This document shows positions 24,497 through 34,374 of a stretch of 64,000 bases of DNA, one piece after another. The stretch is taken from contig NZ_JAOASI010000068.1 in the NCBI RefSeq assembly GCF_025210165.1, forward strand, positions 1 through 64,000, given 5' to 3'. A program made the translations under genes and the position numbers. The notes below the pieces were generated by a model that saw nothing but the letters and a program-made list of their open reading frames with translations, had not been told where the DNA came from and ran no database searches. The stretch's first letter is position 1, and each line of letters begins with the position of its first letter. The stretch comes from Tepidibacter sp. Its GTDB lineage: Bacteria; Bacillota; Clostridia; Peptostreptococcales; Peptostreptococcaceae.

Positions 24497-25846
24497 ATGA
24501 TAAGAGAAATATTAACAAATTTAAATTCATTTGAAATATATACTTTATTTAAAGATGAGAAACATAGTTTTATACTTGATAGCGCTATGGATGAAGAAAA
24601 TTTAGGAAGATATTCATTTATAAGTTCAAATCCTTTTAAGGTTTTAAAATACAAGGATAGTGAAATCAACCCTCTAGAAAAACTAAGAGTAGAGCTTAAG
24701 AAATATAAAATTAAAAATGATACAGGACTACCTTTTATAGGTGGAGCAGTAGGATATTTATCGTATGATCTAGGTAATTATATAGAAAAATTACCTAGAA
24801 CTGTAGTTGATGATATGAAAGCTCCTGATTTATATTTTGGACTATATGATTGGGTAATTGTAATTGACCATTTAATGAACAAAACATTTATAGCAACTCC
24901 AGATATAAACGTTAGAGATGAAAATTATATAGTAAACTATTTATCTAAATTAATAAGTAATGCTCAAGACAATGGAGTAGATAAATTGTGCTATGAACAA
25001 AAGACATTTCCAAGAGTAAAATTAGAATCAAATTTTAAAAAGAAAGATTACATAGATGCAATTGAAAAAATGAGAAATTATATAAGAAGTGGTGATATAT
25101 ATCAAGCAAATATGACACAAAGATTTCATGGTAAAGTTAGTATGTCAAGCTTTGAATTATATAGAGATCTTAGAAGAATATCACCTGCCCCTTTTGGAGC
25201 TTTTTTAAATTTTGAAGATATTCATATATTATCAAACTCTCCAGAAAGATTTATAAAAGTTAATAATAAATTTATACAGACGAGACCAATAAAAGGAACT
25301 AGACCTAGAGGAAAAAGTAAAGAAGAAGATTTATTGTTGAGAAATGAACTTTTAAATAGCGAAAAGGATAAAGCTGAATTATTGATGATTGTAGATCTAG
25401 AAAGAAATGATATAGGTAGAATTTCTAAAATAGGGACAGTAAGGGTACCCGAGTTGTTTAAGTTAGAAGAATATTCAAATGTTCATCACTTAGTATCAAC
25501 TGTTGTTGGAGAAATTAAAGAAGACAAAGATATAGTTGATGTTATAAGTTCAACTTTTCCAGGAGGTTCAATAACTGGAGCTCCTAAAATAAGGGCTATG
25601 GAGATTATAGATGAATTAGAACCCACAGCTAGGAATGTATATACAGGCTCAATTGGATACATAGGATTTGACTCTAATGCTGATTTTAATATATCAATTA
25701 GAACTATAATAAAAAAAGATGAGGATATATTTTTCCAAGTTGGAGGGGGAATAACTTGGGATTCTAATCCAGAAGAGGAGTATGAGGAAACTCTTCATAA
25801 AGCAAAATCAATTATGAATGCTATAAGAGGATATTATGAAGAATAG
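24497..25846 (+). CDS. pabB: Aminodeoxychorismate synthase component I
   Basis: The 449-residue chorismate-binding enzyme has an N-terminal domain (FIGGAVGYLSYDLG) and a C-terminal catalytic core with SGDIYQANMTQRF, TRPIKGTRPRGK, LLMIVDLERNDIGRI and PGGSITGAPKIRAMEIIDELEP. These motifs and the context favour PabB over TrpE. GAGGGGAGG precedes the ATG, two bases after pabA. It overlaps pabC by 11 bases. Confidence 0.93.
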   Translation: MIREILTNLNSFEIYTLFKDEKHSFILDSAMDEENLGRYSFISSNPFKVLKYKDSEINPLEKLRVELKKYKIKNDTGLPFIGGAVGYLSYDLGNYIEKLPRTVVDDMKAPDLYFGLYDWVIVIDHLMNKTFIATPDINVRDENYIVNYLSKLISNAQDNGVDKLCYEQKTFPRVKLESNFKKKDYIDAIEKMRNYIRSGDIYQANMTQRFHGKVSMSSFELYRDLRRISPAPFGAFLNFEDIHILSNSPERFIKVNNKFIQTRPIKGTRPRGKSKEEDLLLRNELLNSEKDKAELLMIVDLERNDIGRISKIGTVRVPELFKLEEYSNVHHLVSTVVGEIKEDKDIVDVISSTFPGGSITGAPKIRAMEIIDELEPTARNVYTGSIGYIGFDSNADFNISIRTIIKKDEDIFFQVGGGITWDSNPEEEYEETLHKAKSIMNAIRGYYEE

Positions 25847-26591
25847 TGCTTCTTTTAATAGCGAATTAACTAAATTTGGAATAGGAATATTTGAAACTAT
25901 GAAGGTAATTGATAGTAAAGTTATGTTTTTAGATGATCATTTAAACAGAATGTATAGTTCCATTGAAAAACTAGATTTGAATATAACCATTGATAAAAGT
26001 GAATTAAAAGAAAAAATAAATAGTTTTTCACAAAAATTGGATTATAAAGCATTAAGAGTAAGTGTATATGATGAAGGATATAATATTCAATTAAGAGATA
26101 TAACTTATACTAATAATAATTACATAGAAGGGTTTAAATTAAACATATCCCCAATTAAAAGAGGGCAAAGTATAATATATAATCATAAAACTACAAATTA
26201 CTTTGAAAATATATATTCTAAAAGATATGCTTTATCTAAAAATTTCGATGAAGCATTAATAATAAGTTTAAATGATGAAGTTTTAGAAGGATCTATGAGC
26301 AATATTTTTTTTATAAAAGAAAATACAGTATATACGCCTATTATAGATAAATCAGTTTTACCTGGTATAATAAGGGCCAAAGTAATTTCTATTTGTAAAA
26401 AAACGGACATAGAATTAATTGAAAAAATAATAAAATTAGATGAAATTAAAAATTTTGAATTTTGCTTTATAACAAATAGCCTTATGGACTTAATGATGGT
26501 TACAAGAATAAATAATATAAACTATAAAAAAGAAAGTAATATATTTAGAAAAATAAATTCTAAGTTAAAGGAACTATATTATGAATATTAA
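25836..26591 (+). CDS. pabC: Aminodeoxychorismate lyase (class IV PLP enzyme)
   Basis: The 251-residue protein is a fold-type IV PLP enzyme: FGIGIFETMKV near the N-terminus, predicted PLP lysine K118 in HKTTNYFEN, and EALIISLNDEVLEGSMSNIFF with LPGIIRAKV. It releases pyruvate from aminodeoxychorismate to give p-aminobenzoate. Its position directly after pabB, with an 11-base overlap, decides the call over BCAT or D-amino acid aminotransferase. It overlaps the next gene by 11 bases. Confidence 0.88.
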   Translation: MKNSASFNSELTKFGIGIFETMKVIDSKVMFLDDHLNRMYSSIEKLDLNITIDKSELKEKINSFSQKLDYKALRVSVYDEGYNIQLRDITYTNNNYIEGFKLNISPIKRGQSIIYNHKTTNYFENIYSKRYALSKNFDEALIISLNDEVLEGSMSNIFFIKENTVYTPIIDKSVLPGIIRAKVISICKKTDIELIEKIIKLDEIKNFEFCFITNSLMDLMMVTRINNINYKKESNIFRKINSKLKELYYEY

Positions 26592-27234
26592 ACAAGCATA
26601 TGAAGAATTGATATTAAAACTCAAAAATGACCAAAATAACATAGCTATAGTAGTAGTTGGGTCTAGTGCTGATTTAAATTTTGATAAAAATATAAATGAT
26701 ATTGATTTGTTTATAATAACTAAGCACGGAGATAGGCAAATTAGAAAAAGGTATAGTAGGCAAAACATTGATTTTGATATAAATTATTTTTCTGAAAACT
26801 TAGCTTATGAATTAATACATAAAAAGAAGCTCTTTTTTATAGAGGGAATTATTAAAGGGAATAGTATATATGATAAAAAAAATATATTAGGAGATATTAG
26901 AAAATATGCTGAAATTGAATATAAAAAAGGACCTTTAAAATACAATTTATCTCAAAAAAAAGAATTAAAACTTAATATTATAGATAATATAAAAAGAATA
27001 AAAAATAGCAAGGACTTAGCTTATATTCATTTTATGTCAAACTTATGCTTAAAAGATATACTAAAATCTTATTTTATAGTGAATAATAAATGGGTTCCAA
27101 AAGATAAAAAACTATTAAAAAAAATAAAAGAAAAAGATTATTATTTAAATAATCTTTCTAAAAATTTACATATAAGTTATGATTCTAATATTCTAAATTC
27201 TATGGTTGAATATGTATTTAAAAATATAAAATAA
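26581..27234 (+). CDS. Nucleotidyltransferase-fold protein within the folate operon
   Basis: The 217-residue protein has an MNT-type nucleotidyltransferase motif: [11 protein letters not shown] (residues 23-33, a G-S core) followed by DIDLFIIT, giving the paired acidic residues, and a third possible acid in DFDINYF. The rest is lysine-rich and helical. It starts inside the end of pabC (AAAGGA upstream) and ends 17 bases before folE, so it is probably co-transcribed with the folate genes. No folate enzyme has this fold in the standard pathway. It may act on a nucleotide or tRNA, or be a bystander. Confidence 0.7.
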   Translation: MNIKQAYEELILKLKNDQNNIAIVVVGSSADLNFDKNINDIDLFIITKHGDRQIRKRYSRQNIDFDINYFSENLAYELIHKKKLFFIEGIIKGNSIYDKKNILGDIRKYAEIEYKKGPLKYNLSQKKELKLNIIDNIKRIKNSKDLAYIHFMSNLCLKDILKSYFIVNNKWVPKDKKLLKKIKEKDYYLNNLSKNLHISYDSNILNSMVEYVFKNIK

Positions 27235-27251
27235 CTAGGGGGTTGGGAGAT

Positions 27252-27815
27252 ATGGATAAAGAAAAAATAAAAAGAGCAGTAAGGGATATATTAGAAGCAA
27301 TAGGTGAAGATCCTAATAGAGAAGGATTAATTGATACGCCTGATAGAGTCGCTAGAATGTTTGAGGAAATATATAGCGGGTTAAATGAAGATCCAAAAAA
27401 ACATTTACAATTATTTTTTCAAGATGAAAAGCATGAAGAATTAGTCCTTGTAAAAGATATACCTTTTTATTCAATGTGTGAACATCATTTGGTACCATTC
27501 CACGGAAAAGCTCATGTGGCTTATATTCCAAAAGGAGGAAAGCTTACAGGTTTATCTAAACTTGCAAGAGTAGTTGAAACTGCTGCTAAAAGACCACAAT
27601 TACAAGAAAGAATAACAAAAACTGTAGCTGATGCAATTGTTGAAGTCTTAAATCCATATGGAGTTATAGTAGTACTTGAGGCTGAACACATGTGTATGAC
27701 TATGAGAGGTGTGAAAAAAGCTGGTTCAAAAACTGTAACTTCAGCTGTAAGAGGTATATTTGAAAAAGATGTAGCTGCAAGAGCTGAAGTTATGAGTTTG
27801 ATAAACTATAAATAG
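27252..27815 (+). CDS. folE: GTP cyclohydrolase I, type 1 FolE
   Basis: The 187-residue enzyme has the zinc ligands in [10 protein letters not shown] and in [12 protein letters not shown], plus [15 protein letters not shown] and the [10 protein letters not shown] motif. It converts GTP to 7,8-dihydroneopterin triphosphate. I chose ATG 27252, after AGGGGGTTGGGAG, over TTG 27243, which lies in the ribosome binding region. folP follows after 12 bases. Confidence 0.95.
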   Translation: MDKEKIKRAVRDILEAIGEDPNREGLIDTPDRVARMFEEIYSGLNEDPKKHLQLFFQDEKHEELVLVKDIPFYSMCEHHLVPFHGKAHVAYIPKGGKLTGLSKLARVVETAAKRPQLQERITKTVADAIVEVLNPYGVIVVLEAEHMCMTMRGVKKAGSKTVTSAVRGIFEKDVAARAEVMSLINYK

Positions 27816-27827
27816 GAGGCGTTTGAT

Positions 27828-28619
27828 TTGTTTAATTTTGGAGAAAAGACATATGTAATGGGAATTCTAAATGTAACTCCTGATAGTTTTTCAGACGGAG
27901 GAGAATATACTAATGTAGACCTTGCTATAGAACATTCTGAGGAAATGATAAAACAAGGAGCAGACATTATAGATATAGGAGGAGAATCTACAAGACCTGG
28001 ATCAGAATTTGTAGATGAGAGTGAAGAAATAAAAAGGGTAGTTCCTGTAGTTAAAAAATTAATAAGCAGAATTGACGTACCTATATCGGTTGATACATAC
28101 AAAGCATCTGTTGCAAGGGAAGTCCTAAAGCTTGGAGTACCTATTATAAACGATGTATGGGGACTACAAAAGGATGAATTAATGGCTGATGTAATTGCAA
28201 AATACAATGCTTATATAGTTATTATGCATAATCAGTATGGTACAGAATACGATGAAGATATTATACTGTCTATAAAGAAATTTTTAAATAAAAGTATACA
28301 AATAGCAAAAAAGGCTGGTATAAAGGATGATAAAATAATACTTGACCCAGGAATTGGATTTGGTAAAACACCAGAGCAAAATATGCATGTCATGAAACGT
28401 ATCCATGAATTGAAAGATTTAGGATATCCAATTTTATTGGGAACATCTAGAAAGTCTATGATCGGAAAAATTTTAGATCTTCCTGCTAAAGAAAGAGTAG
28501 AGGGGACCATAGCTACTACTGTTATGGGGATAATTCAAGGAGTGGATATAGTAAGGGTACATGATATAAAAGAAAATATAAGAGCTGCAAAGGTTACAGA
28601 TGCTATATATAGAAAGTAG
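27828..28619 (+). CDS. folP: Dihydropteroate synthase
   Basis: The 263-residue TIM-barrel enzyme has MGILNVTPDSFSDGGEY, ADIIDIGGESTRPGS, the substrate-binding SVDTYKASVAR, and DPGIGFGKT with GTSRKSMIGK. It joins p-aminobenzoate from PabABC to the pterin made by FolK. TTG 27828 is the start (AGGAGG upstream). All sulfonamide-site motifs are intact. Confidence 0.95.
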   Translation: MFNFGEKTYVMGILNVTPDSFSDGGEYTNVDLAIEHSEEMIKQGADIIDIGGESTRPGSEFVDESEEIKRVVPVVKKLISRIDVPISVDTYKASVAREVLKLGVPIINDVWGLQKDELMADVIAKYNAYIVIMHNQYGTEYDEDIILSIKKFLNKSIQIAKKAGIKDDKIILDPGIGFGKTPEQNMHVMKRIHELKDLGYPILLGTSRKSMIGKILDLPAKERVEGTIATTVMGIIQGVDIVRVHDIKENIRAAKVTDAIYRK

Positions 28620-28628
28620 GTATAAATA

Positions 28629-28988
28629 ATGGACAAGATTATATTAAGTAATTTATCATTTTATGGATATCATGGAGCATTAAAAGAAGAAAATATACTT
28701 GGTCAGAAGTTTTTTATTGATATAGAGATTTACTTGGATTTTAAAAAAGCTGGGGAAAGTGATAATGTTATGGATTCTGTTCATTATGGTGAAGTTTATG
28801 AGGTTGTAAAAAAAGTAGTTGAAAATGAAAAGTACAACTTATTAGAAGCTCTAGCAGAAAATATATCAAAACAAGTATTTGATAATTTTGATTTAGTTAA
28901 AGAAATTATGGTTAGAGTTAAAAAACCAGAGGCTCCAGTAAATGCAATATTTGATTATTTTGGTGTAGAGATAAGGAGAAAAAAGTAA
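28629..28988 (+). CDS. folB: Dihydroneopterin aldolase
   Basis: The 119-residue protein has the family pattern LSFYGYHGALKEENILGQKFFIDIEI, with the Y/H-G active-site region, then DSVHYGEVYEVV and a late NLLEALAENI motif and VKKPEAPV. It cleaves dihydroneopterin to 6-hydroxymethyl-dihydropterin. GTAGGT is the weak upstream Shine-Dalgarno. The stop overlaps the folK ATG by one base. Confidence 0.93.
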   Translation: MDKIILSNLSFYGYHGALKEENILGQKFFIDIEIYLDFKKAGESDNVMDSVHYGEVYEVVKKVVENEKYNLLEALAENISKQVFDNFDLVKEIMVRVKKPEAPVNAIFDYFGVEIRRKK

Positions 28989-29473
28989 TGAGTAGAGTTT
29001 ATCTTGGACTTGGAACTAATGTAGGAGATAGATTGAAATATTTGAATGATGCTATAGATTACATAAAAAAAATTGAAAATACAAAAATAGTTAGAATATC
29101 CAAGGTATATGAAACACGACCGTGGGGATATACTAATCAAAATGACTTTTTAAATCTTTGTGTAGCTATAGAGACGAATTTAAAACCTAAAGATTTACTA
29201 CAAAAATGCTTAGAAGTAGAGCTTAATCTTAAAAGAGAGAGAACAATTAGGTGGGGACCTAGAACTATAGATATTGACATTTTAATATATGATGATATAA
29301 TTTGTAATGATGAAAAATTAACTCTTCCTCATCCAAGAATACAAGAAAGAGCTTTTGTGCTGATACCTTTGATTGATTTGAACGAAAAATTGACGATAAA
29401 AGGTAGGTTACTAAAAGATTGGTTAAGTGAATTAGATGTGGAAGAAATAAAGGAGTACATAGGGAATGAGTAA
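28988..29473 (+). CDS. folK: HPPK, 2-amino-4-hydroxy-6-hydroxymethyldihydropteridine diphosphokinase
   Basis: The 161-residue enzyme carries [34 protein letters not shown], and the ATP/Mg motif [16 protein letters not shown] with [11 protein letters not shown]. It pyrophosphorylates hydroxymethyl-dihydropterin for FolP. GGAGAAAAA precedes the ATG. It overlaps aroF by eight bases, coupling folate synthesis to shikimate-pathway entry. Confidence 0.95.
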   Translation: MSRVYLGLGTNVGDRLKYLNDAIDYIKKIENTKIVRISKVYETRPWGYTNQNDFLNLCVAIETNLKPKDLLQKCLEVELNLKRERTIRWGPRTIDIDILIYDDIICNDEKLTLPHPRIQERAFVLIPLIDLNEKLTIKGRLLKDWLSELDVEEIKEYIGNE

Positions 29474-30242
29474 AATCATACTAAAAAATATGGATATTAC
29501 TATAAATTTAAATAATGGTACAACTATTCCGAATGATAAACTTATAATTGCTGGACCTTGTGCAGTGGAAAGTTATGAGCAACTTTTAATGATTGCTAAA
29601 TTTATAAAAAGCAAAGGTGCAAATGTATTAAGAGGTGGAGCATATAAACCTAGGACTTCTCCCTATTCTTTTCAAGGTATGAGGGAAGAGGGTCTGAAGA
29701 TATTTAAATCAGTAAAAAAAGAAGTCGATATTCCTATTGTTACAGAATTAATGGATGCAAGAGATATTGATAAAATATATGAGGTAGCAGATATTATACA
29801 AATTGGATCTAGAAATATGCATAATTTTTCTCTACTCACTGAGGTTGGAAAGCAGGACAAGCCTATACTTTTAAAAAGAGGTATGTCTGCTACAATTAAA
29901 GAATGGATAAATGCAGCTGAATATATAGCTGTTGGAGGAAATACGAATATAATAATGTGTGAAAGAGGAATTAGGACGTATAATGATTATACTAGAAATA
30001 CGTTAGACTTGGCTGCAGTTCCTATAATAAAAAATGAAATAGGACTACCTGTCATAGTAGATCCAAGTCATGGAACAGGAATAAAAGAGTTAGTTAAACC
30101 AATGAGTTTGGCTTCTTTTGCAGCTGGGGCAGATGGTATAATGATAGAAGTTCATCCAGAACCCGAAAAAGCACTTTCTGATGGACCACAATCGTTAACA
30201 TTTAATGAATTCGAAGACGTTGTAGAATCTTTAAAGAAATAG
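29466..30242 (+). CDS. aroF: 3-deoxy-7-phosphoheptulonate synthase, type I-beta
   Basis: The 258-residue protein has the DAHP/KDO8P synthase core: [10 protein letters not shown] (residues 27-36), [46 protein letters not shown] and DPSHGTGIK. It condenses PEP and erythrose-4-phosphate. At this length it has no N-terminal ACT-like or chorismate mutase regulatory domain, so feedback inhibition may be absent. It is the last gene of the pab-fol operon, supplying chorismate for p-aminobenzoate and linking to aroH upstream. A terminator follows at once. Confidence 0.93.
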   Translation: MSKIILKNMDITINLNNGTTIPNDKLIIAGPCAVESYEQLLMIAKFIKSKGANVLRGGAYKPRTSPYSFQGMREEGLKIFKSVKKEVDIPIVTELMDARDIDKIYEVADIIQIGSRNMHNFSLLTEVGKQDKPILLKRGMSATIKEWINAAEYIAVGGNTNIIMCERGIRTYNDYTRNTLDLAAVPIIKNEIGLPVIVDPSHGTGIKELVKPMSLASFAAGADGIMIEVHPEPEKALSDGPQSLTFNEFEDVVESLKK

Positions 30243-30269
30243 GGCTATCTTAGCCCTGTTTATTTTTTT
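30241..30269 (+). terminator. Rho-independent terminator of the pab-fol-aroF operon
   Basis: Stem AGGGCTA/TAGCCCT, three-base loop, then TTTATTTTTTT. Confidence 0.85.
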
Positions 30270-30365
30270 AAAAATATTTTTCAAAAATAAAGAAGGAATT
30301 TATTTAAAAAAGTCGAATTATAGTAAATTGTATTTATAAAAACTAATACAAAAGTAATATGTAAC

Positions 30366-30432
30366 TATTAATTCTTGATAAAATTTAAGAATTTTCAAAT
30401 GAAGGAAATATGAATTTTATCAAGAATTAATA
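30366..30432. repeat. Long perfect inverted repeat upstream of dnaG
   Basis: 20-base arms (30366-30385 and 30413-30432) are perfectly complementary around a 27-base interior, ending 29 bases before the dnaG ATG. An alternative smaller stem ATTCTT/AAGAAT (30371-30376 with 30387-30392) uses part of the left arm. There is no T-tract, so it is not a standard terminator. A second small hairpin CACCT/AGGTG then covers part of the dnaG ribosome binding site. Confidence 0.7.
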
Positions 30433-30461
30433 AATATTACACCTAAATAGAAGGTGATTGT

Positions 30462-32252
30462 ATGAATGATATGCACGAGATTATAGAAGAAATAAAATCA
30501 AGAAATGACATTGTAGATATAATATCTAGCTATATACAGGTGAAATCTGCTGGATTAAATTATAAAGCACTATGCCCTTTTCATTCAGAAAAAACACCAT
30601 CATTTTCAATAAGCACTCAAAAGCAAATATATAAATGCTTTGGATGTGGAGAAGGTGGGGATGTTATAAACTTTGTAATGAAAATGGAAAATATAGATTT
30701 CATGGAGGCCTTAGAATTTCTAGCTCAAAAATCGGGCGTTGAAATTAACAAAGGAAAAATAAGTGATGAATCTAAAGAAAATATAAATAAAAAGCAGAAA
30801 TTATATCAAATTAATTTAGATGCAGCTAGATATTTTTTTAAATCCATGTCTGATTTGAATAATAATGGATACAAATATTTGAAAAACAGAGGACTTGACG
30901 ATAAGGTGATTAAATATTTTGGTCTAGGGTATTCAAGAAATGACTGGAACGATTTAAATAATTATTTATTGAAAAAAGGATATAATCAGCAAAACTTAAT
31001 AGATGCTGGATTAGCAATTCAAACTAAAAATAAAAAAAAACATATAAATAGGTTTAGAAATAGGGTTATGTTTCCTATATTTGACCAAAGAGGAAAGGTT
31101 ATAGCTTTTGGAGGACGAGTATTAGATAATTCTCTTCCAAAATATTTAAACTCATCAGAAACTATACTATTTAATAAAAGAAAAAATTTATATGGCTTAA
31201 ACTTTGCTAAAAAGAATATAAAGAATGATACATTGATAATAGTAGAAGGTTATATGGATGTTATAAGTCTTTTTCAATATGGTGTAAAAAATGTAGTTGC
31301 ATCACTAGGAACTGCTTTAACTATTGAGCAGGCAAAATTAATAAAAAAATATACCAATAAAGTAATTGTAGCTTATGATAATGATGAAGCTGGTATTAAT
31401 GCTACACTAAAAGCTATTGATATATTAAATGGTGTCAATCTGAACGTAAAAGTATTAAATCTTGGAAAATGCAAAGATCCAGATGAATATATAAGAAGAG
31501 AAGGTTTAGAGGGGTTCAATAAGTTATTAGAAGACTCCATACCATTAATTCAATTTAAGATAGATATATCAAAACAAAAATATAACTTGAATAATGATCA
31601 AGATATACTCTTATTTACAAAAAATGTAGCTAATATAATAAAAAATATTAAAAGTCCTATTGAAGTTGAATATTATATTAACAAAATATCTAAAGAAACA
31701 AATATATCTATACATGCCATAAATAGTGAAATTTATGGTGAAAATTATAAGTTTAATAAAAATAAAAAAAATTTTAAACAAAAAGAAATGGAAGAAATAA
31801 AAATTAAGCAAAATGGCATTGAAATTGCAGAAAAGCAAATTATTCATATATTTCTAAATAACAAAAAATATAGAAAAGATATTTTGATGAATCTAGATAT
31901 AGATGATTTTTCATTTAAAGAAAGTAAAGAAATATTAAATTATATAATTAAAAGTAATGAATTGGATATAATAACTATTGACAAATTGAAAAAAATAGGC
32001 ATATCAGAAGAATATATACAGGATGTATATAATATAAATATAGATTCAAACATTAATTTAAATGATATTATAAATACTTTGCAAAAAAACAGTTTAAAAA
32101 GAAAAAGAGATTGTTTACTTAAAAGGCAGCATGAATTACAGCAAAAAAAACAGAATGATAAAAATATAGAAGCAAGTGAGGTTGATAGAGAATTGTTAGA
32201 TATTGCAATGAAGATAATACAATTAGAAAAAGAGATGAAGAATATTTTATAG
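30462..32252 (+). CDS. dnaG: DNA primase
   Basis: The 596-residue primase has an N-terminal CHC2 zinc finger (C38, H41, C59, C62), the RNA-polymerase core with the toprim segment ([29 protein letters not shown] then [11 protein letters not shown]), and a weakly conserved helical C-terminal helicase-interaction domain. It primes Okazaki fragments. AAGGTGATTG lies upstream of the ATG. Rich asparagine and lysine runs in the C-terminal half reflect the low GC content. rpoD follows after 16 bases, the standard macromolecular synthesis operon order. Confidence 0.96.
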   Translation: MNDMHEIIEEIKSRNDIVDIISSYIQVKSAGLNYKALCPFHSEKTPSFSISTQKQIYKCFGCGEGGDVINFVMKMENIDFMEALEFLAQKSGVEINKGKISDESKENINKKQKLYQINLDAARYFFKSMSDLNNNGYKYLKNRGLDDKVIKYFGLGYSRNDWNDLNNYLLKKGYNQQNLIDAGLAIQTKNKKKHINRFRNRVMFPIFDQRGKVIAFGGRVLDNSLPKYLNSSETILFNKRKNLYGLNFAKKNIKNDTLIIVEGYMDVISLFQYGVKNVVASLGTALTIEQAKLIKKYTNKVIVAYDNDEAGINATLKAIDILNGVNLNVKVLNLGKCKDPDEYIRREGLEGFNKLLEDSIPLIQFKIDISKQKYNLNNDQDILLFTKNVANIIKNIKSPIEVEYYINKISKETNISIHAINSEIYGENYKFNKNKKNFKQKEMEEIKIKQNGIEIAEKQIIHIFLNNKKYRKDILMNLDIDDFSFKESKEILNYIIKSNELDIITIDKLKKIGISEEYIQDVYNINIDSNINLNDIINTLQKNSLKRKRDCLLKRQHELQQKKQNDKNIEASEVDRELLDIAMKIIQLEKEMKNIL

Positions 32253-32268
32253 AAAGGAGGGACTTGAA

Positions 32269-33384
32269 ATGGCGAAAAAGATAAGCAAAGAACAAAGACA
32301 ATCTGTAAAAGAATTAATGGATAAAGGAAAGAAACAAGGGTCTTTAACATATAGCGAAATAATGGAAGTTTTAGGAGAAGTTCAGTTAGACAAGGACCAA
32401 ATTGAAAATTTATATGAGACATTAGGTCAAATGGGAATTGAAGTACTAGAAGAAAAAAATAAAAAAGAAAGTATTAAAGTAGAAAAAGATGAAGAAGATA
32501 GCGAGGATGAAGAATTTGATTTTGAAAGTATAGATTTATCTTTACCTAAAGGTATAAGTATAGATGATCCGGTTAGGATGTATTTAAAAGAAATTGGCAA
32601 AATACCTCTTCTTTCTGCTCAAGAAGAAATAGAACTTGCTAAAAGAATGGAACAAGGTGATGAAATAGCTAAAAAGAGATTAGTTGAAGCCAATCTTAGA
32701 TTAGTTGTAAGTATAGCTAAAAGATATGTAGGAAGAGGAATGTTATTTCTTGATTTGATACAAGAGGGAAACTTAGGTTTAATAAAAGCAGTTGAAAAAT
32801 TTGACTATAGTAAAGGATACAAGTTTAGTACTTATGCGACATGGTGGATAAGACAAGCAATAACTCGTGCTATAGCAGATCAAGCTAGAACTATAAGAAT
32901 ACCTGTTCATATGGTTGAAACTATAAATAAATTGATAAGAGTATCTAGACAATTACTTCAAGAGTTAGGAAGAGAACCAAAACCTGAAGAAATAGCTAAA
33001 GAAATGGATATACCGGAGGATAAAATAAGAGAAATATTAAAGATAGCACAAGAGCCAGTATCATTAGAAACTCCTATTGGAGAAGAAGAAGATAGTCATC
33101 TTGGCGACTTTATACCAGATGAAGATGCACCTGCACCTGCAGAAGCTGCAGCCTATTCTCTTTTAAAAGAGCAAATTGAAGAAGTTTTAGGATCTTTAAA
33201 TGAAAGAGAACAAAAGGTTTTAAAGTTAAGATTCGGATTAGCAGATGGAAGAGCAAGAACTCTTGAAGAAGTAGGTAGAGAATTTGATGTTACAAGAGAA
33301 AGAATAAGACAAATAGAAGCAAAAGCATTAAGAAAATTGAGACATCCAAGTAGATCTAAAAAATTAAAAGATTATTTAGATTAA
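32269..33384 (+). CDS. rpoD: RNA polymerase primary sigma factor (SigA/RpoD)
   Basis: The 371-residue sigma-70 factor has a region 1.1 (residues 1-70), an acidic linker, then [18 protein letters not shown] (1.2), [40 protein letters not shown] (2.1-2.2 landmarks RYVGRGM and QEGNLGL), [15 protein letters not shown] (2.3-2.4) and a region 4 with [20 protein letters not shown]. It recognises the TTGACA/TATAAT promoters seen in this window. AAAGGAGGG precedes the ATG. Confidence 0.97.
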   Translation: MAKKISKEQRQSVKELMDKGKKQGSLTYSEIMEVLGEVQLDKDQIENLYETLGQMGIEVLEEKNKKESIKVEKDEEDSEDEEFDFESIDLSLPKGISIDDPVRMYLKEIGKIPLLSAQEEIELAKRMEQGDEIAKKRLVEANLRLVVSIAKRYVGRGMLFLDLIQEGNLGLIKAVEKFDYSKGYKFSTYATWWIRQAITRAIADQARTIRIPVHMVETINKLIRVSRQLLQELGREPKPEEIAKEMDIPEDKIREILKIAQEPVSLETPIGEEEDSHLGDFIPDEDAPAPAEAAAYSLLKEQIEEVLGSLNEREQKVLKLRFGLADGRARTLEEVGREFDVTRERIRQIEAKALRKLRHPSRSKKLKDYLD

Positions 33385-33413
33385 AAAAATTCGCCTATAA
33401 GGCGAATTTTTTT
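33383..33413. terminator. Bidirectional terminator after rpoD
   Basis: Stem AAAAAAATTCGCC/GGCGAATTTTTTT with a five-base loop; it serves rpoD and the convergent gene at 33414. Confidence 0.9.
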
Positions 33414-33599
33414 CTAATTCCAATATTGAGGTATATTTGCATGCTCTATTTCTTTTTTTAATTTTTCTTTTGATATATTTTCTTCTTGAGCATCTTGTAT
33501 TTGAGCATTTATTTCCTTGGCTTCTTCAGCCCATTCAAAGGTAGTACCACCCCATTTATATCTTAATAATTTTTTGGGGGGAATTATTTTTCTTTTCAT
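33414..33599 (-). CDS. Small protein, function unknown
   Basis: The 61-residue product starts MKRKIIPPKKLLRYKWGGTTFEWAEEAKEI and then becomes an acidic helix, ending HANIPQYWN. The basic N-terminus and tryptophan/tyrosine-rich ends suggest a soluble protein. GAGGTGA lies before the ATG. It sits between rpoD and trmK on the opposite strand and shares a bidirectional terminator with rpoD. No family is recognised. Confidence 0.65.
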   Translation of the reverse strand: MKRKIIPPKKLLRYKWGGTTFEWAEEAKEINAQIQDAQEENISKEKLKKEIEHANIPQYWN

Positions 33600-33666
33600 A
33601 TTAAATCACCTCATTATTATTATTTTTTAAATATTTATTTTAATTCAAAAAAGGAAGTGTAAAAAA

Positions 33667-34374
33667 ATGAAATTAACTCCAAGGTTAGAAGCAGTAGCTG
33701 ATTTAGTTAGTGATAATATAAAAGTAGCAGATATAGGAACAGATCATGGCTATATACCTGTATATTTAATAAAAAAAAATAAGATACAAAATGCAATAGC
33801 AGCAGATATAAATAAAGGACCATTAGATAATGCAAGAAAAGAAATTTATTCAAACAATTTAGAAGATAGAATAGAACTAAGATTGGGAAGTGGACTTAGC
33901 GTATTAAAACTTGGAGAAGTAGATGAAGTAGTAATAGCTGGCATGGGAGGAGTTTTGATAAGTCAATTAATAGAAAATGAACTTGAGATAGCAAAGAAAT
34001 TAGATAAGATAATATTACAACCAATGCAGGCATCAAGTGAGCTTAGAAAATATCTACATAAAAATAGTTTTATTATTGAAGAAGAAATTTTAGTTAAAGA
34101 AGATTTTAGAATATATGAAATAATGGTGGTTACGTATGACGAAACTGGAAAGCGTCAAGAATTTATAGAAGATGAAATTTACTATGAAGTGGGAAAAGGA
34201 CTTTTAAAAAATAAACCTTCTTTAACTTTAGAGTTTATAGATAAAAAAATAAAAGAATATTGTAAGATAATAGAAAAATTAGAAGGAAAAGAAGGTGGAA
34301 AAATAGAATCTAAAATATATGAATGTAAAAATAAAATTAAAAAGCTTGAGGAGTTGAAAAATGATGTATGTTAA
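33667..34374 (+). CDS. trmK: tRNA (adenine-N1)-methyltransferase TrmK
   Basis: The 235-residue methyltransferase starts KLTPRLEAVADLV and has motif I VADIGTDHGYIPVYLI, AADINKGPLDNA, and the family's AGMGGVLISQLIE motif followed by LQPMQASSELRKYL. TrmK methylates A22 in tRNA. AGGAAGTG precedes the ATG. Its C-terminal coiled coil (residues about 185-235) is typical. It overlaps the Nif3 gene by 14 bases; rpoD-trmK-Nif3 order is common in Firmicutes. Confidence 0.93.
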   Translation: MKLTPRLEAVADLVSDNIKVADIGTDHGYIPVYLIKKNKIQNAIAADINKGPLDNARKEIYSNNLEDRIELRLGSGLSVLKLGEVDEVVIAGMGGVLISQLIENELEIAKKLDKIILQPMQASSELRKYLHKNSFIIEEEILVKEDFRIYEIMVVTYDETGKRQEFIEDEIYYEVGKGLLKNKPSLTLEFIDKKIKEYCKIIEKLEGKEGGKIESKIYECKNKIKKLEELKNDVC

